64,000 bases of DNA from NCBI RefSeq assembly GCF_900156315.1, contig NZ_FTNI01000033.1, forward strand, positions 1 to 64,000, written 5' to 3'. Of this stretch, positions 35,985-44,366 are shown piece after piece. This DNA is from Microbispora rosea (GTDB taxonomy: Bacteria; Actinomycetota; Actinomycetes; Streptosporangiales; Streptosporangiaceae). Both the position numbers and the translations under genes were made by a program. The notes under the pieces were generated by a model, which was given only the letters and a program-made list of their open reading frames with translations, searched no databases and was not told where the DNA came from. The number at the start of each line of letters is the position of its first letter. The first letter of the stretch is position 1.

Positions 35985-37127
35985 TCAGGTGAGGGCGGTC
36001 TTCTGGGCCGTGTTGTAGACCGCCTCGGCCTCGGGGCCGAAGTAGGGCCCGAACATCCAGTAGGAGGCGAAGTTGTACTTGAAGCTGTTCACCGAGTTGA
36101 GCTGGCCGCTGCCGGTCCTCGTGTCGAACCTCACGAACCAGGGGCCGCCGCTGGCGCCGCCGGTCATGCCGCAGCTCAGCCCCTGGTCCTGGGAGCTGAG
36201 GTAGTCGTCGAACGTGCGCCCGCCGCAGTAGACCAGCCTCGATCCGTCGTACGGCGCGCCGGCGGGGTAGCCGAACGCGTACGTCTGCTGCCCGCGCGGC
36301 TGGTTGAACGCGACGCCCTGGCCGCCGACGACGTCGGTGAGGCTCTTGCCGCCCTGGGGCGCGACGACGGCGGCCGCGACGTCGTAGTTCATGTTCTCGC
36401 CGGAGTTCCACTGCGCGGTGGTGAGCAGGGTGGTCGCCGGCCAGGTGCCGTTTGGCCGGTCGCCCTGGTCGTAGCCGGGAACGAAGACCCAGTTGGCGTG
36501 GAAGGCGCCGTTCAGCTTCACGCAGTGCCCTGCGGTGATGACGACGCTCTTGTTGGCGCTGGTGACGGCGGTGCCCGAGCAGGAGGCGTTCCGCCCGGCG
36601 TCCGACCCGGCCGTGACCGTGAAGAACACCCTCCCCGTCGTCTTCGCCACCGTCCCGCCCGCCGTCCAGGACGAGCCCGAGGTCCGCGACGAGACGCGGG
36701 CCGCGGCGGCGGACATCGAGGTGGACGTTGCGGCGGCGCTCAAGGTGGAGGCGCTCAGGGTGGGGGCGACGGTGGCGGGGCGCGCCGCCGAGGCGCTGGC
36801 CGACGCCGTGGCCGACGCGTCGGCGGGCGTGGATCCGGTCGCGGATCCGGTCGTCGATCCGGCCGCGGCGAAGTGCCGGTCGCCGGCGCCGGGGGCGTCC
36901 AGCGGCTCCGCGGCCTCCATGCGCGCGACGGTCCAGAACTTCTTCACCGTGCGCTGTTCCGTCGCCGTGTCGGCGGCCTCGCGCACGGCGGGCCTTGGGC
37001 CTGCGGCCGACCGCGTGGTGGTTCCTGTCGCGGTCGCCGCGGCGCCGTGCGCGGCGGGGAGCATCACCCCCGCCGCGGCGAGGGCGGGGACCGCGAGAAC
37101 GGCGAGACGTCGTGCCCTGGGGTGCAT
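35985..37127 (-). CDS. Secreted trypsin-like serine protease, paralogue (380 aa)
   Basis: A signal peptide (about 1-29, cleavage near AAHGAAA) is followed by a Ser/Ala/Thr-rich propeptide with repeated ATASASASA. The protease domain has H201 in ITAGHCV, D249 in NYDVAAAV and S326 in TGGASGGPW. It shares many motifs with the downstream protease (TTGRVFxT, FVPGYD, VGGQ, PPYDG-like APYDG, SSFKY/NSFKY, GPYFG), so the two arose by duplication. A 26-base inverted repeat lies upstream, before the divergent dxr gene. The substrate is unknown. Confidence 0.88.
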   Translation of the reverse strand: MHPRARRLAVLAVPALAAAGVMLPAAHGAAATATGTTTRSAAGPRPAVREAADTATEQRTVKKFWTVARMEAAEPLDAPGAGDRHFAAAGSTTGSATGSTPADASATASASASAARPATVAPTLSASTLSAAATSTSMSAAAARVSSRTSGSSWTAGGTVAKTTGRVFFTVTAGSDAGRNASCSGTAVTSANKSVVITAGHCVKLNGAFHANWVFVPGYDQGDRPNGTWPATTLLTTAQWNSGENMNYDVAAAVVAPQGGKSLTDVVGGQGVAFNQPRGQQTYAFGYPAGAPYDGSRLVYCGGRTFDDYLSSQDQGLSCGMTGGASGGPWFVRFDTRTGSGQLNSVNSFKYNFASYWMFGPYFGPEAEAVYNTAQKTALT

Positions 37128-37197
37128 GCCTGGCTACCTCCGTGTCGGGATGTCCTGACGCGGGAAAGTAGCGACGCCTTCAACCGGATTTCTCGCG

Positions 37198-37223
37198 ATC
37201 TGCCTATACGGTTATGGGCAGAT
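37198..37223. promoter_or_regulatory. Inverted repeat ATCTGCC-N12-GGCAGAT between protease and dxr genes
   Basis: ATCTGCC (37198-37204) and GGCAGAT (37217-37223) are perfect 7-bp arms with a 12-base spacer in the 224-bp divergent region. The geometry fits a helix-turn-helix dimer site. It may control the protease gene (71 bp away) or dxr (129 bp away). No adjacent regulator gene is seen. Confidence 0.45.
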
Positions 37224-37351
37224 TCGGGCATATATGTGCTTGTTTCTCCTCAGTATCTTTGTGCGCAGCGCCCGCCTTCCCGGCTCCGGCCGTTTCCCGT
37301 ACGGGCGCGTGCCGTTGCGGGCCCGCGGGCCGTCTCGGAGACAATGAGGGG

Positions 37352-38539
37352 ATGAGTTCCCAATCCCTGCCGCAGCCCCGGTCTGTCGTCGTGCTGGGTT
37401 CGACCGGTTCCATCGGCACCCAGGCTCTCGACGTCGTCGCCAACGCCCCCGGACGGTTCCGCGTGACCGCGCTCGCCGCGGGCGGCGGCCGGGTCGACCT
37501 GCTGGCGAGGCAGGCGGCCGACTTCGGTGCCGAGGCGGTGGCGGTCGCCGACCCGGCGGCCGTGCCGGCGCTGCGCGAGGCCCTGGCGGCGGCGGGCGCG
37601 CGGGCGAGGGTGCTGGCGGGCCCCGATGGGGTGGCGGAGGTCGCGGCCTCGCCCTGCGACATCGTGCTCAACGGCATCACCGGGGCCCTGGGGCTGACCT
37701 CCACGCTCGCCGCGCTGGAGGCGGGCCGGGTGCTCGCGCTGGCCAACAAGGAGTCGCTGATCGTGGGCGGTCCGCTGGTCAAGCGCCTGGCGGGGCCGGG
37801 GCAGATGATCCCCGTGGACTCCGAGCACTCCGCGCTCGCCCAGTGTCTGTGGGCGGCCGGACCGGGCGGGGCCGACCCGGCGGCCGTACGGCGGCTGGTG
37901 GTGACGGCGAGCGGCGGCCCGTTCCGGGGCAGGAGACGGGCCGAGCTGACGGACGTGACCCCCGAGATGGCGCTGAACCACCCGACCTGGAGCATGGGGC
38001 CGGTCATCACGGTGAACTCGGCGACGCTCGTGAACAAGGGCCTGGAGGTGATCGAGGCCCATCTGCTGTTCGACATCGGGTTCGACCGGATCGAGGTGGT
38101 GGTCCACCCGCAGTCGATCATCCACTCGATGGTGGAGTTCGCCGACGGTTCGACGATCGCGCAGGCGAGCCCGCCCGACATGCGGCTGCCGATCTCGCTC
38201 GCGCTGGCCTACCCCGAGCGGGTGCCCGGCGCGGCGCGGGCGGTCGACTGGACCACGGCCCACACCTGGACCTTCGAGCCGCTCGACGACGAGGCGTTCC
38301 CGTCGGTCGCGCTGGCCCGTCACGTGGGCGCCCTGGGCGGCACCGCGCCGGCGGTCTACAACGCGGCGAACGAGGTGTGCGTGGAGGCGTTCCTGAAGGG
38401 CGCTCTGCCGTTCCTCGGCATCGTGGACACCGTGGAACGCGTGGTGGCCGCCCACACCCCCGGCCCGGCGGCGTCCGTGGAGGAGGTCCTCGCGGCGGAC
38501 GCGTGGGCGAGGGCGCGGGCGGCCGAGCTGACGAGCTGA
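37352..38539 (+). CDS. dxr: 1-deoxy-D-xylulose-5-phosphate reductoisomerase (395 aa)
   Basis: Second step of the MEP isoprenoid pathway: DXP to MEP using NADPH. The Rossmann motif VVVLGSTGSIGTQALDVV lies near the N-terminus. LANKESLIVGG and IPVDSEHSAL supply the metal-binding acidic residues. The C-terminal four-helix domain has AANEVCVEAFLKG. The length is normal. ATG 37352 follows GAGGGG. In many actinobacteria dxr is followed by a site-2 protease gene and ispG; here a convergent LPMO gene takes that place. Confidence 0.95.
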   Translation: MSSQSLPQPRSVVVLGSTGSIGTQALDVVANAPGRFRVTALAAGGGRVDLLARQAADFGAEAVAVADPAAVPALREALAAAGARARVLAGPDGVAEVAASPCDIVLNGITGALGLTSTLAALEAGRVLALANKESLIVGGPLVKRLAGPGQMIPVDSEHSALAQCLWAAGPGGADPAAVRRLVVTASGGPFRGRRRAELTDVTPEMALNHPTWSMGPVITVNSATLVNKGLEVIEAHLLFDIGFDRIEVVVHPQSIIHSMVEFADGSTIAQASPPDMRLPISLALAYPERVPGAARAVDWTTAHTWTFEPLDDEAFPSVALARHVGALGGTAPAVYNAANEVCVEAFLKGALPFLGIVDTVERVVAAHTPGPAASVEEVLAADAWARARAAELTS

Positions 38540-38544
38540 GCCCC

Positions 38545-38575
38545 TGGCGCGACCCGGGTCAGGCGGGCCGCGCCA
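38545..38575. terminator. Bidirectional terminator between dxr and LPMO genes
   Basis: TGGCGCG (38545-38551) pairs with CGCGCCA (38569-38575), and ACCCGGGT inside is itself palindromic. It fills the 48-bp gap between two converging stop codons. No T-run is present. Confidence 0.55.
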
Positions 38576-38587
38576 CGGGCGGACGGG

Positions 38588-39748
38588 TCAGGCCGTCGAG
38601 CAGCTCAGCGTCGGGGAACCGCTGCTCGATCCGTTGGCCAGGAAGCCGAACGTGGTCGAGGCGCCGGCGCCCACGCTGCCGTTGTAGCTCACGTTCCTCA
38701 CACTGATCTCGCTGCCGGACTGGCTGAGCGTGCCGTTCCAGACCTGTGTGATCGTGCTGCCGCTCGGCTGGGTCCATCTCACCGCCCAGCTGCCGATGGA
38801 CGAGGAGCCGGCCGTCACCGTCACCTCACCCTGGTATCCGCCGCCCCACGAGCTGACGACCTTGTAGGTGGCGGAGCAGGCTCCGCCGTTGCCGCCGGGG
38901 GTCGGGCTCGCCGAGGGGCTGACCCTCGGGCTCGGCGAGGTGTTGGGGGAGGTGCCGGGCGACGGAGAGACGCGCGGGCTGGGGGACGGGGAGACGCGCG
39001 GGCTGGGGGACGGGCTCGGGTTGCCCGTGCCGACGCCGGTCACCTCGCCGTTGCCGCCGTCGAAGACGACGTCGGAGCAGCTGTAGAACGTCTCGTTGCT
39101 GTCCGAGCGCTGCCACACGGTGTAGATGATGTGGCGGCCGCTCTTACCCGAGGGCAGGTGGGCGTTCCAGTAGTAGTGGCCGTCCTCGGTGCCCACCGAG
39201 CCGACGCTCGGCGGGTTGGTGACGCTGTCGAACGGCGTCGACTCCAGGTCGCTCCACGCCAGCGCGCGGGTCGGGCTCCAGGAGTCCTTGGTGATGTACG
39301 ACCGGAACGTGCCGGGGTGCGCGGCCCACTTGTTGTACTTGAACTCGACGGTCGCCCCGGAGGTCAGGTGGGTGACCGGCCAGTCGTCGCGGGCGAGGTC
39401 GAAACCGCTGAAGTCGTAGACGACCGCACCGCCGCTGCACAGCTGCCCGTCCGGGATGAAGCCGGACATCCGGCCCGCGCCGTCCGAGCGCAGCACGGCG
39501 AACCAGTTGTACAGCGCGTTGGTCCCGCCCTTGGCGACCGCGGCCGCACAGGCGGGGTTCTTCGGCTGGATGGCTCCGCTTGAGGTCGTGCCGTCCTTCC
39601 AACACAGGTAGGTGCGGCTGCCGGGCATCATCGGGGCGCCGTGCGCGGACGCCGGGGAGGCGATCACGACGGCGGAGACGAGGGCGGACAGCGCGGCGAC
39701 GATCAGGCCGATCGTCGCTGTCGACAGTTTTCTTCGTGGTCTACCCAC
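38588..39748 (-). CDS. AA10 lytic polysaccharide monooxygenase with CBM2 (386 aa)
   Basis: A secreted copper enzyme that cleaves crystalline cellulose or chitin oxidatively. The signal peptide ends at SPASA, so the mature protein starts with H36, the first histidine-brace ligand (HGAPMMPGSR). The second ligand is H144 in KWAAHPGTF. The catalytic domain extends to about residue 235. A Pro/Ser linker with repeated SPSPRVSPSP units follows, then a CBM2 cellulose-binding domain (about 285-386). A palindrome with a GAGCGCTC core lies 119 bp upstream. It lies between dxr and ispG on the opposite strand, not a usual position. Confidence 0.93.
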   Translation of the reverse strand: MGRPRRKLSTATIGLIVAALSALVSAVVIASPASAHGAPMMPGSRTYLCWKDGTTSSGAIQPKNPACAAAVAKGGTNALYNWFAVLRSDGAGRMSGFIPDGQLCSGGAVVYDFSGFDLARDDWPVTHLTSGATVEFKYNKWAAHPGTFRSYITKDSWSPTRALAWSDLESTPFDSVTNPPSVGSVGTEDGHYYWNAHLPSGKSGRHIIYTVWQRSDSNETFYSCSDVVFDGGNGEVTGVGTGNPSPSPSPRVSPSPSPRVSPSPGTSPNTSPSPRVSPSASPTPGGNGGACSATYKVVSSWGGGYQGEVTVTAGSSSIGSWAVRWTQPSGSTITQVWNGTLSQSGSEISVRNVSYNGSVGAGASTTFGFLANGSSSGSPTLSCSTA

Positions 39749-39866
39749 GGGCTACCCTTTCGCGTGGTCATGGCTGCCGCACTCGTGGTGCAGCACGGCA
39801 CCGCCGACGGCGCGAGCACGTCGGCCCGGGGGGACAGCCGTTTGACTTACCGACCAGGTGGTGCGT

Positions 39867-39876
39867 AGAGCGCTCT
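39867..39876. promoter_or_regulatory. CebR-like operator core AGAGCGCTCT
   Basis: AGAGCGCTCT is a perfect 10-bp palindrome containing GAGCGCTC, the centre of the TGGGAGCGCTCCCA site bound by the cello-oligosaccharide-responsive LacI-family regulator CebR of actinobacteria. It lies 119 bp upstream of the LPMO start, fitting cellulose induction. The outer bases differ from the full consensus. Confidence 0.5.
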
Positions 39877-39978
39877 CGCGATTCGGACTCTAGGTCGGCC
39901 TCCGCCGCCTGCCCACCCGGGCGACGGCCGCCGTGCCCGTCCTCGCAGGTGGCGGCTCTTCCTTCAGCCGCGGGTCAT

Positions 39979-40007
39979 GAAACCTTCATTCCTCGTGAAA
40001 AGGTTTC
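39979..40007. promoter_or_regulatory. Inverted repeat GAAACCTT-N13-AAGGTTTC upstream of ispG
   Basis: Perfect 8-bp arms (39979-39986 and 40000-40007) surround a 13-base loop, 78 bp before the ispG ATG. It could be a regulator site or an RNA stem in the ispG leader. Confidence 0.4.
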
Positions 40008-40084
40008 GGGCCGCCCGGCGTCGCGGCACTCCTTAGACTGGGAGGGCCCCCCACCGGGCGTCGCCTATCAAACAAGGTGCAGAA

Positions 40085-41251
40085 ATGTCTGTTGATCTCG
40101 GGATTCCCGCCGTACGAACCCAGCCGATCGCCAAGCGGCGGGTGTCACGTCAGATCATGGTCGGCTCGGTCCCCGTCGGCGGGGACGCGCCGGTCTCTGT
40201 GCAGTCCATGACCACCACGCTGACCGCCGACGTCAACGCCACCCTGCAGCAGATCGCCGAGCTCACCGCCACCGGCTGCCAGATCGTCCGCGTCGCGGTC
40301 CCCTCGCAGGACGACGCCGACGCGCTGCCGGCCATCGCGAGGAAGTCCCAGATCCCGGTCATCGCGGACATCCATTTCCAGCCCAAATACGTCTTCGCGG
40401 CGATCGACGCCGGATGCGCGGCGGTCCGGGTGAACCCCGGGAACATCAAGAAGTTCGACGACAAGGTCGGCGAGATCGCCCGCGCGGCCTCCGACGCCGG
40501 CGTGCCGATCAGGATCGGGGTCAACGCCGGCTCCCTCGACCCGCGCCTGCTGCAGAAGTACGGCAAGGCCACCCCGGAGGCCCTGGTCGAGTCGGCGCTG
40601 TGGGAGTGCTCCCTGTTCGAGGAGCACGGCTTCCGCGACATCAAGATCTCGGTCAAGCACAACGACCCGGTCGTGATGATCCAGGCCTACCGGCTGCTCG
40701 CCCAGCGCTGCGACTACCCGTTGCACCTCGGCGTGACCGAGGCGGGGCCGGCCTTCCAGGGCACGATCAAGTCCGCCGTGGCGTTCGGCGCGCTGCTGGC
40801 GGAGGGGATCGGCGACACCATCCGGGTGTCGTTGTCGGCGCCTCCGGTCGAGGAGGTCAAGGTCGGCACGCAGATCCTGGAGTCGCTCGGCCTGCGCGAG
40901 CGCGGCCTGGAGATCGTCTCCTGTCCGTCCTGCGGCCGTGCCCAGGTCGACGTGTACACCCTCGCCGAGCAGGTGCAGGCCGGGCTGACCGGGCTCAAGG
41001 TGCCGCTGCGCGTGGCCGTGATGGGCTGCGTGGTCAACGGCCCGGGCGAGGCGAGGGAGGCCGACCTCGGCGTCGCCTCCGGCAACGGCAAGGGCCAGAT
41101 CTTCGTGAAGGGCGAGGTCATCAAGACCGTTCCGGAGTCGCAGATCGTCGAGACCCTCATCGAGGAGGCCCTGCGCCTCGCCGAGGAGATGGGTGTCGAC
41201 GTGGACCTCGACGACGACGAGGCCGCCGGTCCCGAGGTCGTCGTCCGCTGA
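40085..41251 (+). CDS. ispG: 4-hydroxy-3-methylbut-2-enyl-diphosphate synthase (388 aa)
   Basis: Penultimate step of the MEP pathway, reducing MEcPP to HMBPP at a [4Fe-4S] cluster. The cluster ligands are C280 and C283 in SCPSCGR and C315 in GCVVNGPGEA, where the conserved glutamate E322 supplies the fourth ligand. The N-terminal TIM barrel has MTTTLTADVNATLQQI and VRVNPGNI. The length and order are normal for the short bacterial form. The C-terminus ends in a short acidic tail (DLDDDEAAGPE). It acts with dxr 2.7 kb upstream. Confidence 0.95.
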   Translation: MSVDLGIPAVRTQPIAKRRVSRQIMVGSVPVGGDAPVSVQSMTTTLTADVNATLQQIAELTATGCQIVRVAVPSQDDADALPAIARKSQIPVIADIHFQPKYVFAAIDAGCAAVRVNPGNIKKFDDKVGEIARAASDAGVPIRIGVNAGSLDPRLLQKYGKATPEALVESALWECSLFEEHGFRDIKISVKHNDPVVMIQAYRLLAQRCDYPLHLGVTEAGPAFQGTIKSAVAFGALLAEGIGDTIRVSLSAPPVEEVKVGTQILESLGLRERGLEIVSCPSCGRAQVDVYTLAEQVQAGLTGLKVPLRVAVMGCVVNGPGEAREADLGVASGNGKGQIFVKGEVIKTVPESQIVETLIEEALRLAEEMGVDVDLDDDEAAGPEVVVR

Positions 41252-41303
41252 CCCCGGCATTACAGTTCGCAATGCTCTGACTACACAATGGCAATGAACG
41301 GGT

Positions 41304-41318
41304 AGTACGGACCGTACT
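41304..41318. promoter_or_regulatory. Palindrome AGTACGGACCGTACT upstream of the hydrolase
   Basis: A perfect 15-bp palindrome (7-bp arms about a central A) lies 52 bp before the hydrolase ATG, overlapping the expected promoter region. A transcription-factor site is likely; the factor is unknown. Confidence 0.45.
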
Positions 41319-41369
41319 CGGTCGATCACATGGCGAAGCTGTCCTCTGCTGTTCGGAAGCAGAGGAGCA

Positions 41370-43055
41370 ATGCCGGTGAAGCGGGTCGTTGGTGTGGTCG
41401 CGGGCGTGGCGACGCTGGTCGCCGGGCTGGTCGGGCCGGAAGGGGTTGCCGCCGGGTCGGACCGGCCGGGGCACTGGGGGCCGCCGCAGCGTCCGCTCGA
41501 ATGGAAGCAGTGCCCGCCCGAGACCAAGTCGGCCTCAGGCGGCCTGCTCGGCCTCGGCTCGGCCCGGCGGGTCGAGCCGGCCGAGCCGGCCCGGCGGGCC
41601 GTTCGGCGGGAGCCCGTGCAGGAGTGTGCGGAGCTGCGGGTCCCGCTCGACTACCGCGAGCCGTACGGCCAGCAGATCACGCTGGCGCTCAACCGCGTCA
41701 GGGGCACCGTCTCACGTGACGCCAACCACCTCGGCGCACTGCTGGTGAACCCCGGCGGACCGGGCGGCGAGGGCCTCAGCCTGGCCAGGTATGTCGCGGC
41801 GCGGCTGCCCAAGGAGGTCGCGGCCCGATACGACATCATCGGTTTCGCGCCGCGCGGGGTCGCGCCCAGCCAGCCCGCCATGTCGTGCGTGGACCCGGCC
41901 CGTTTCTACGCGGCGCCCCGCCCCGACAACGTGCCGAAGAACGACGCCGAGGAGCAGGTGCTGGTCGGCAGGGCCAAGCAGTACGCCGAGGGGTGCGGCA
42001 ACCGCTGGGCCTGGTTCCTGCCCTACCTGACCACCGAGAACTCCGCGCGGGACATGGACGCGGTGCGCGCGGCGCTCGGCGAGGAGAAGATCAGCTACCT
42101 CGGCTACTCGTACGGCACCTACCTGGGGGCGGTCTACGCCACCCTGTTCCCGCAGCGCGTGCGCCGCCTCGTCCTCGACAGCGTGGTGGACCCCGGCGGC
42201 GTCTGGTACGCGGCCAACATCGCCCAGGACCACAGCTTCGACCGGCGGCACCGCGACTTCCTCGCCTGGGTGGCCGAGCACGACGACGTCTACAAGCTGG
42301 GGGCGACGCAGGCGGCGGTGTCCTTCGCGTGGTACTCCATGCGCTCCCGCCTGCGCGGCAGACCCGCGGGCGGGGTCGTGGGCCCGAGCGAACTGGACGA
42401 CGTCTTCTCCAACGGCGCCTACAGCGACCGGCTCTGGCCCTACCTGGGCTCCGCCTTCTCGTCGTACGTCCGCAACGGCGACGCCTCGGTCCTGGTGAAA
42501 CTGTTCCACGCGGAGGCCGAGATCGACGCGGAGGAGGAGAACTCCTACGCGGTCTATCTGGGCGTGGAGTGCCGCGACGCGGCCTGGCCCCGGTCGTGGG
42601 ACCGTTGGCGGACCGACACGCGCCGGGCGCACGCCGAGGCGCCGTTCATGGCCTGGCCCAACGCCGTCTACAACGCGCCGTGCGCCTTCTGGCCGGAGAA
42701 GGGCGGCACCCCGGTCAAGGTGGGCACGTCGCATCTGCCGCCCGTCCTGCTGATCCAGGCCGAGCGCGACGCCGCCACGCCGTACGAGGGGGCGCTACGC
42801 ATGCGCGGCCTGTTCCCGACCGCGCGCCTGCTCACCTCGGGCGGCGGCAACCACGGAGTGTCGCTCGCCGGCAACGCGTGCGTCGACCGGCAACTGGCGG
42901 CCTACCTGCGCGACGCGGCGCTGTCGCCGCAGCGCAGAGGCAGGCGGGGCGCCGACGCGACCTGCCCGGGCCAGCCGGAGCCGCGTGCCACGCTGATGAA
43001 GGTCACGACGGGTGCGCCGGGAACGACGTCCCACGTCTCCGCCACACGGCGGTGA
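41370..43055 (+). CDS. Secreted alpha/beta hydrolase, tripeptidyl-aminopeptidase type (561 aa)
   Basis: A signal peptide (about 1-28) leads the protein. An alpha/beta-hydrolase domain has the oxyanion segment LLVNPGGPGGEGLS, the nucleophile S247 in YLGYSYGTYLG and, in the C-terminal TAP domain, the Asp in IQAERDAATPYEGALRM and the His in GGGNHGVSL. These match the SCO/Tap tripeptidyl aminopeptidase family (peptidase S33), which trims N-terminal tripeptides. Where relatives usually have DPRG after the sheet, this has APRGVAPS, a change of possible effect. AGAGGAG before ATG 41370 supports the start. Confidence 0.88.
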   Translation: MPVKRVVGVVAGVATLVAGLVGPEGVAAGSDRPGHWGPPQRPLEWKQCPPETKSASGGLLGLGSARRVEPAEPARRAVRREPVQECAELRVPLDYREPYGQQITLALNRVRGTVSRDANHLGALLVNPGGPGGEGLSLARYVAARLPKEVAARYDIIGFAPRGVAPSQPAMSCVDPARFYAAPRPDNVPKNDAEEQVLVGRAKQYAEGCGNRWAWFLPYLTTENSARDMDAVRAALGEEKISYLGYSYGTYLGAVYATLFPQRVRRLVLDSVVDPGGVWYAANIAQDHSFDRRHRDFLAWVAEHDDVYKLGATQAAVSFAWYSMRSRLRGRPAGGVVGPSELDDVFSNGAYSDRLWPYLGSAFSSYVRNGDASVLVKLFHAEAEIDAEEENSYAVYLGVECRDAAWPRSWDRWRTDTRRAHAEAPFMAWPNAVYNAPCAFWPEKGGTPVKVGTSHLPPVLLIQAERDAATPYEGALRMRGLFPTARLLTSGGGNHGVSLAGNACVDRQLAAYLRDAALSPQRRGRRGADATCPGQPEPRATLMKVTTGAPGTTSHVSATRR

Positions 43056-43108
43056 GCCCGGCCGGGCCGATACCTCCCAAACGGGAACCGTTCGCGTAGG
43101 CTGGGCCC

Positions 43109-43954
43109 GTGATGCTGCGAACATCGGCGTCGCGCGTGCTCGACGACAGCGATCGTGACGAGGTGCTGGCACTCCTCGACACCGATCCGGTCGCCAATGT
43201 GTTCGTAGCGGCCCGGGTCAGGGCCGTCGGCCTCAGCCCTTCACGGCTCGGCGGCCAGATGTGGGGCTACGGCCCCCGCGGAGGGCTGGTGTCCCTGTGC
43301 TACGCGGGCGCCAACCTGGTGCCCGTGAACGCCACCCGCGAGGCCGTCCACGCCTTCGCCGACCGGGCGCGCAAGCAGGGCCGTCGCTGCTCGTCCATCG
43401 TGGGCCCGGCCGGCGCCGTGGAGCAGCTCTGGGAGCGGCTGGAGCCGCACTGGGGCGGCGCCCGGGCGATCCGGTGGGCCCAGCCGGTCATGGCCACGAG
43501 TTCCGCGCCCGCCGTCGAGCCGGACCCGCTCGTACGGAGGGTCCGTCCCGAGGAGTTCGGCATCCTGCTGCCCGCCTGCGTGGCGATGTTCACCGAAGAG
43601 GTGGGCGTGTCGCCGGACAACGGCGACGGCGGAGCACTCTACCGATCGAGGGTCGCCGAGCTCATCCGCATCGGACGGTCGTACGCGCGGATCGACGACG
43701 GCCAGGTGGTCTTCAAGGCCGAGATCGGCGCGGTGACGCCGCAGGCGTGCCAGATCCAGGGCGTGTGGGTCCACCCCGGCCTGCGCGGGCGCGGCCACGC
43801 CGCGGCGGGCATGGCCGCCGTGGTCGAGCAGGCGCTGAAGTACTTCGCCCCGGTCGTCACCCTCTACGTGAACGACTTCAACCTCCCGGCCAGGGCCGTC
43901 TACCGCAAGGTGGGCTTCCAGGAGGTCGACACGTTCATGTCCGTGCTGTTCTAG
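43109..43954 (+). CDS. GNAT-family N-acetyltransferase (281 aa)
   Basis: An N-terminal DUF4081-like region (1-110, LALLDTDPVANVFVAARV) is followed by a C-terminal GNAT domain (about 145-281) with the acetyl-CoA motif QGVWVHPGLRGRGHAAAGMA and AVYRKVGFQEV. This two-part architecture is common next to ispG in actinobacteria. The acetyl acceptor is unknown. GTG 43109 is used, followed directly by ATG. Its 3' end overlaps the convergent DUF3037 gene by 20 bases. Confidence 0.9.
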   Translation: MMLRTSASRVLDDSDRDEVLALLDTDPVANVFVAARVRAVGLSPSRLGGQMWGYGPRGGLVSLCYAGANLVPVNATREAVHAFADRARKQGRRCSSIVGPAGAVEQLWERLEPHWGGARAIRWAQPVMATSSAPAVEPDPLVRRVRPEEFGILLPACVAMFTEEVGVSPDNGDGGALYRSRVAELIRIGRSYARIDDGQVVFKAEIGAVTPQACQIQGVWVHPGLRGRGHAAAGMAAVVEQALKYFAPVVTLYVNDFNLPARAVYRKVGFQEVDTFMSVLF

Positions 43955-44366
43955 CCGGGTTCTCGCCCGAGCCGAGGCCGGCCTGCGCCGGCCGCACCAG
44001 CCGGGTCAGCAGATGGTCCAGCTCGGCCGCCGGGTCGCCGGTCAGCCCGGCGTGCACCGGCCCGGTCTGCACGACCGTGCTGCGCGGCGCGGTCAGCCAG
44101 CGGAACCGGGCGCCCAGCGGCTCCCCGCACAGGGGGCCCGCCTCCTCGCCGCACGCCCGCTCGTAGGCGGCCAGGGCCAGCCGTACGCCGGGCAGGTCCA
44201 CCGGCACGCCCAGCGCCAGCAGCCTCGCCTCGTCCAGCTCCACCCGTGCGCACAGGTAGCCGCGCGGCTGGCAGTAGAGGATGACCCCCGCGTTCACCAG
44301 TTCGCCCCGTTCCACGCTGGGCACCACGCGGATCACCGCGTACTCGTAGACGTCCAAGTCGCTCAT
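43935..44366 (-). CDS. DUF3037 family protein (143 aa)
   Basis: The product begins MSDLDVYEYAVIRVVPSVER and contains GELVNAGVILYC, the core of the DUF3037 family. It carries a C-terminal WLTAPRSTVVQTGPVHAG segment. The family has no established function but is repeatedly found beside a HipA-like kinase gene, as here. The genes overlap by ATGA, so their products are probably made together and may interact. The 3' end overlaps the GNAT gene by 20 bases. Confidence 0.85.
   Translation of the reverse strand: MSDLDVYEYAVIRVVPSVERGELVNAGVILYCQPRGYLCARVELDEARLLALGVPVDLPGVRLALAAYERACGEEAGPLCGEPLGARFRWLTAPRSTVVQTGPVHAGLTGDPAAELDHLLTRLVRPAQAGLGSGENPARTART

Larger units (their letters stand above)
39749..40084. 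other. Divergent control region of LPMO and ispG
   Basis: No gene is seen. This 336-bp region carries the GAGCGCTC palindrome (39867) near the LPMO side and GAAACCTT-N13-AAGGTTTC (39979-40007) near the ispG side. Confidence 0.5.
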
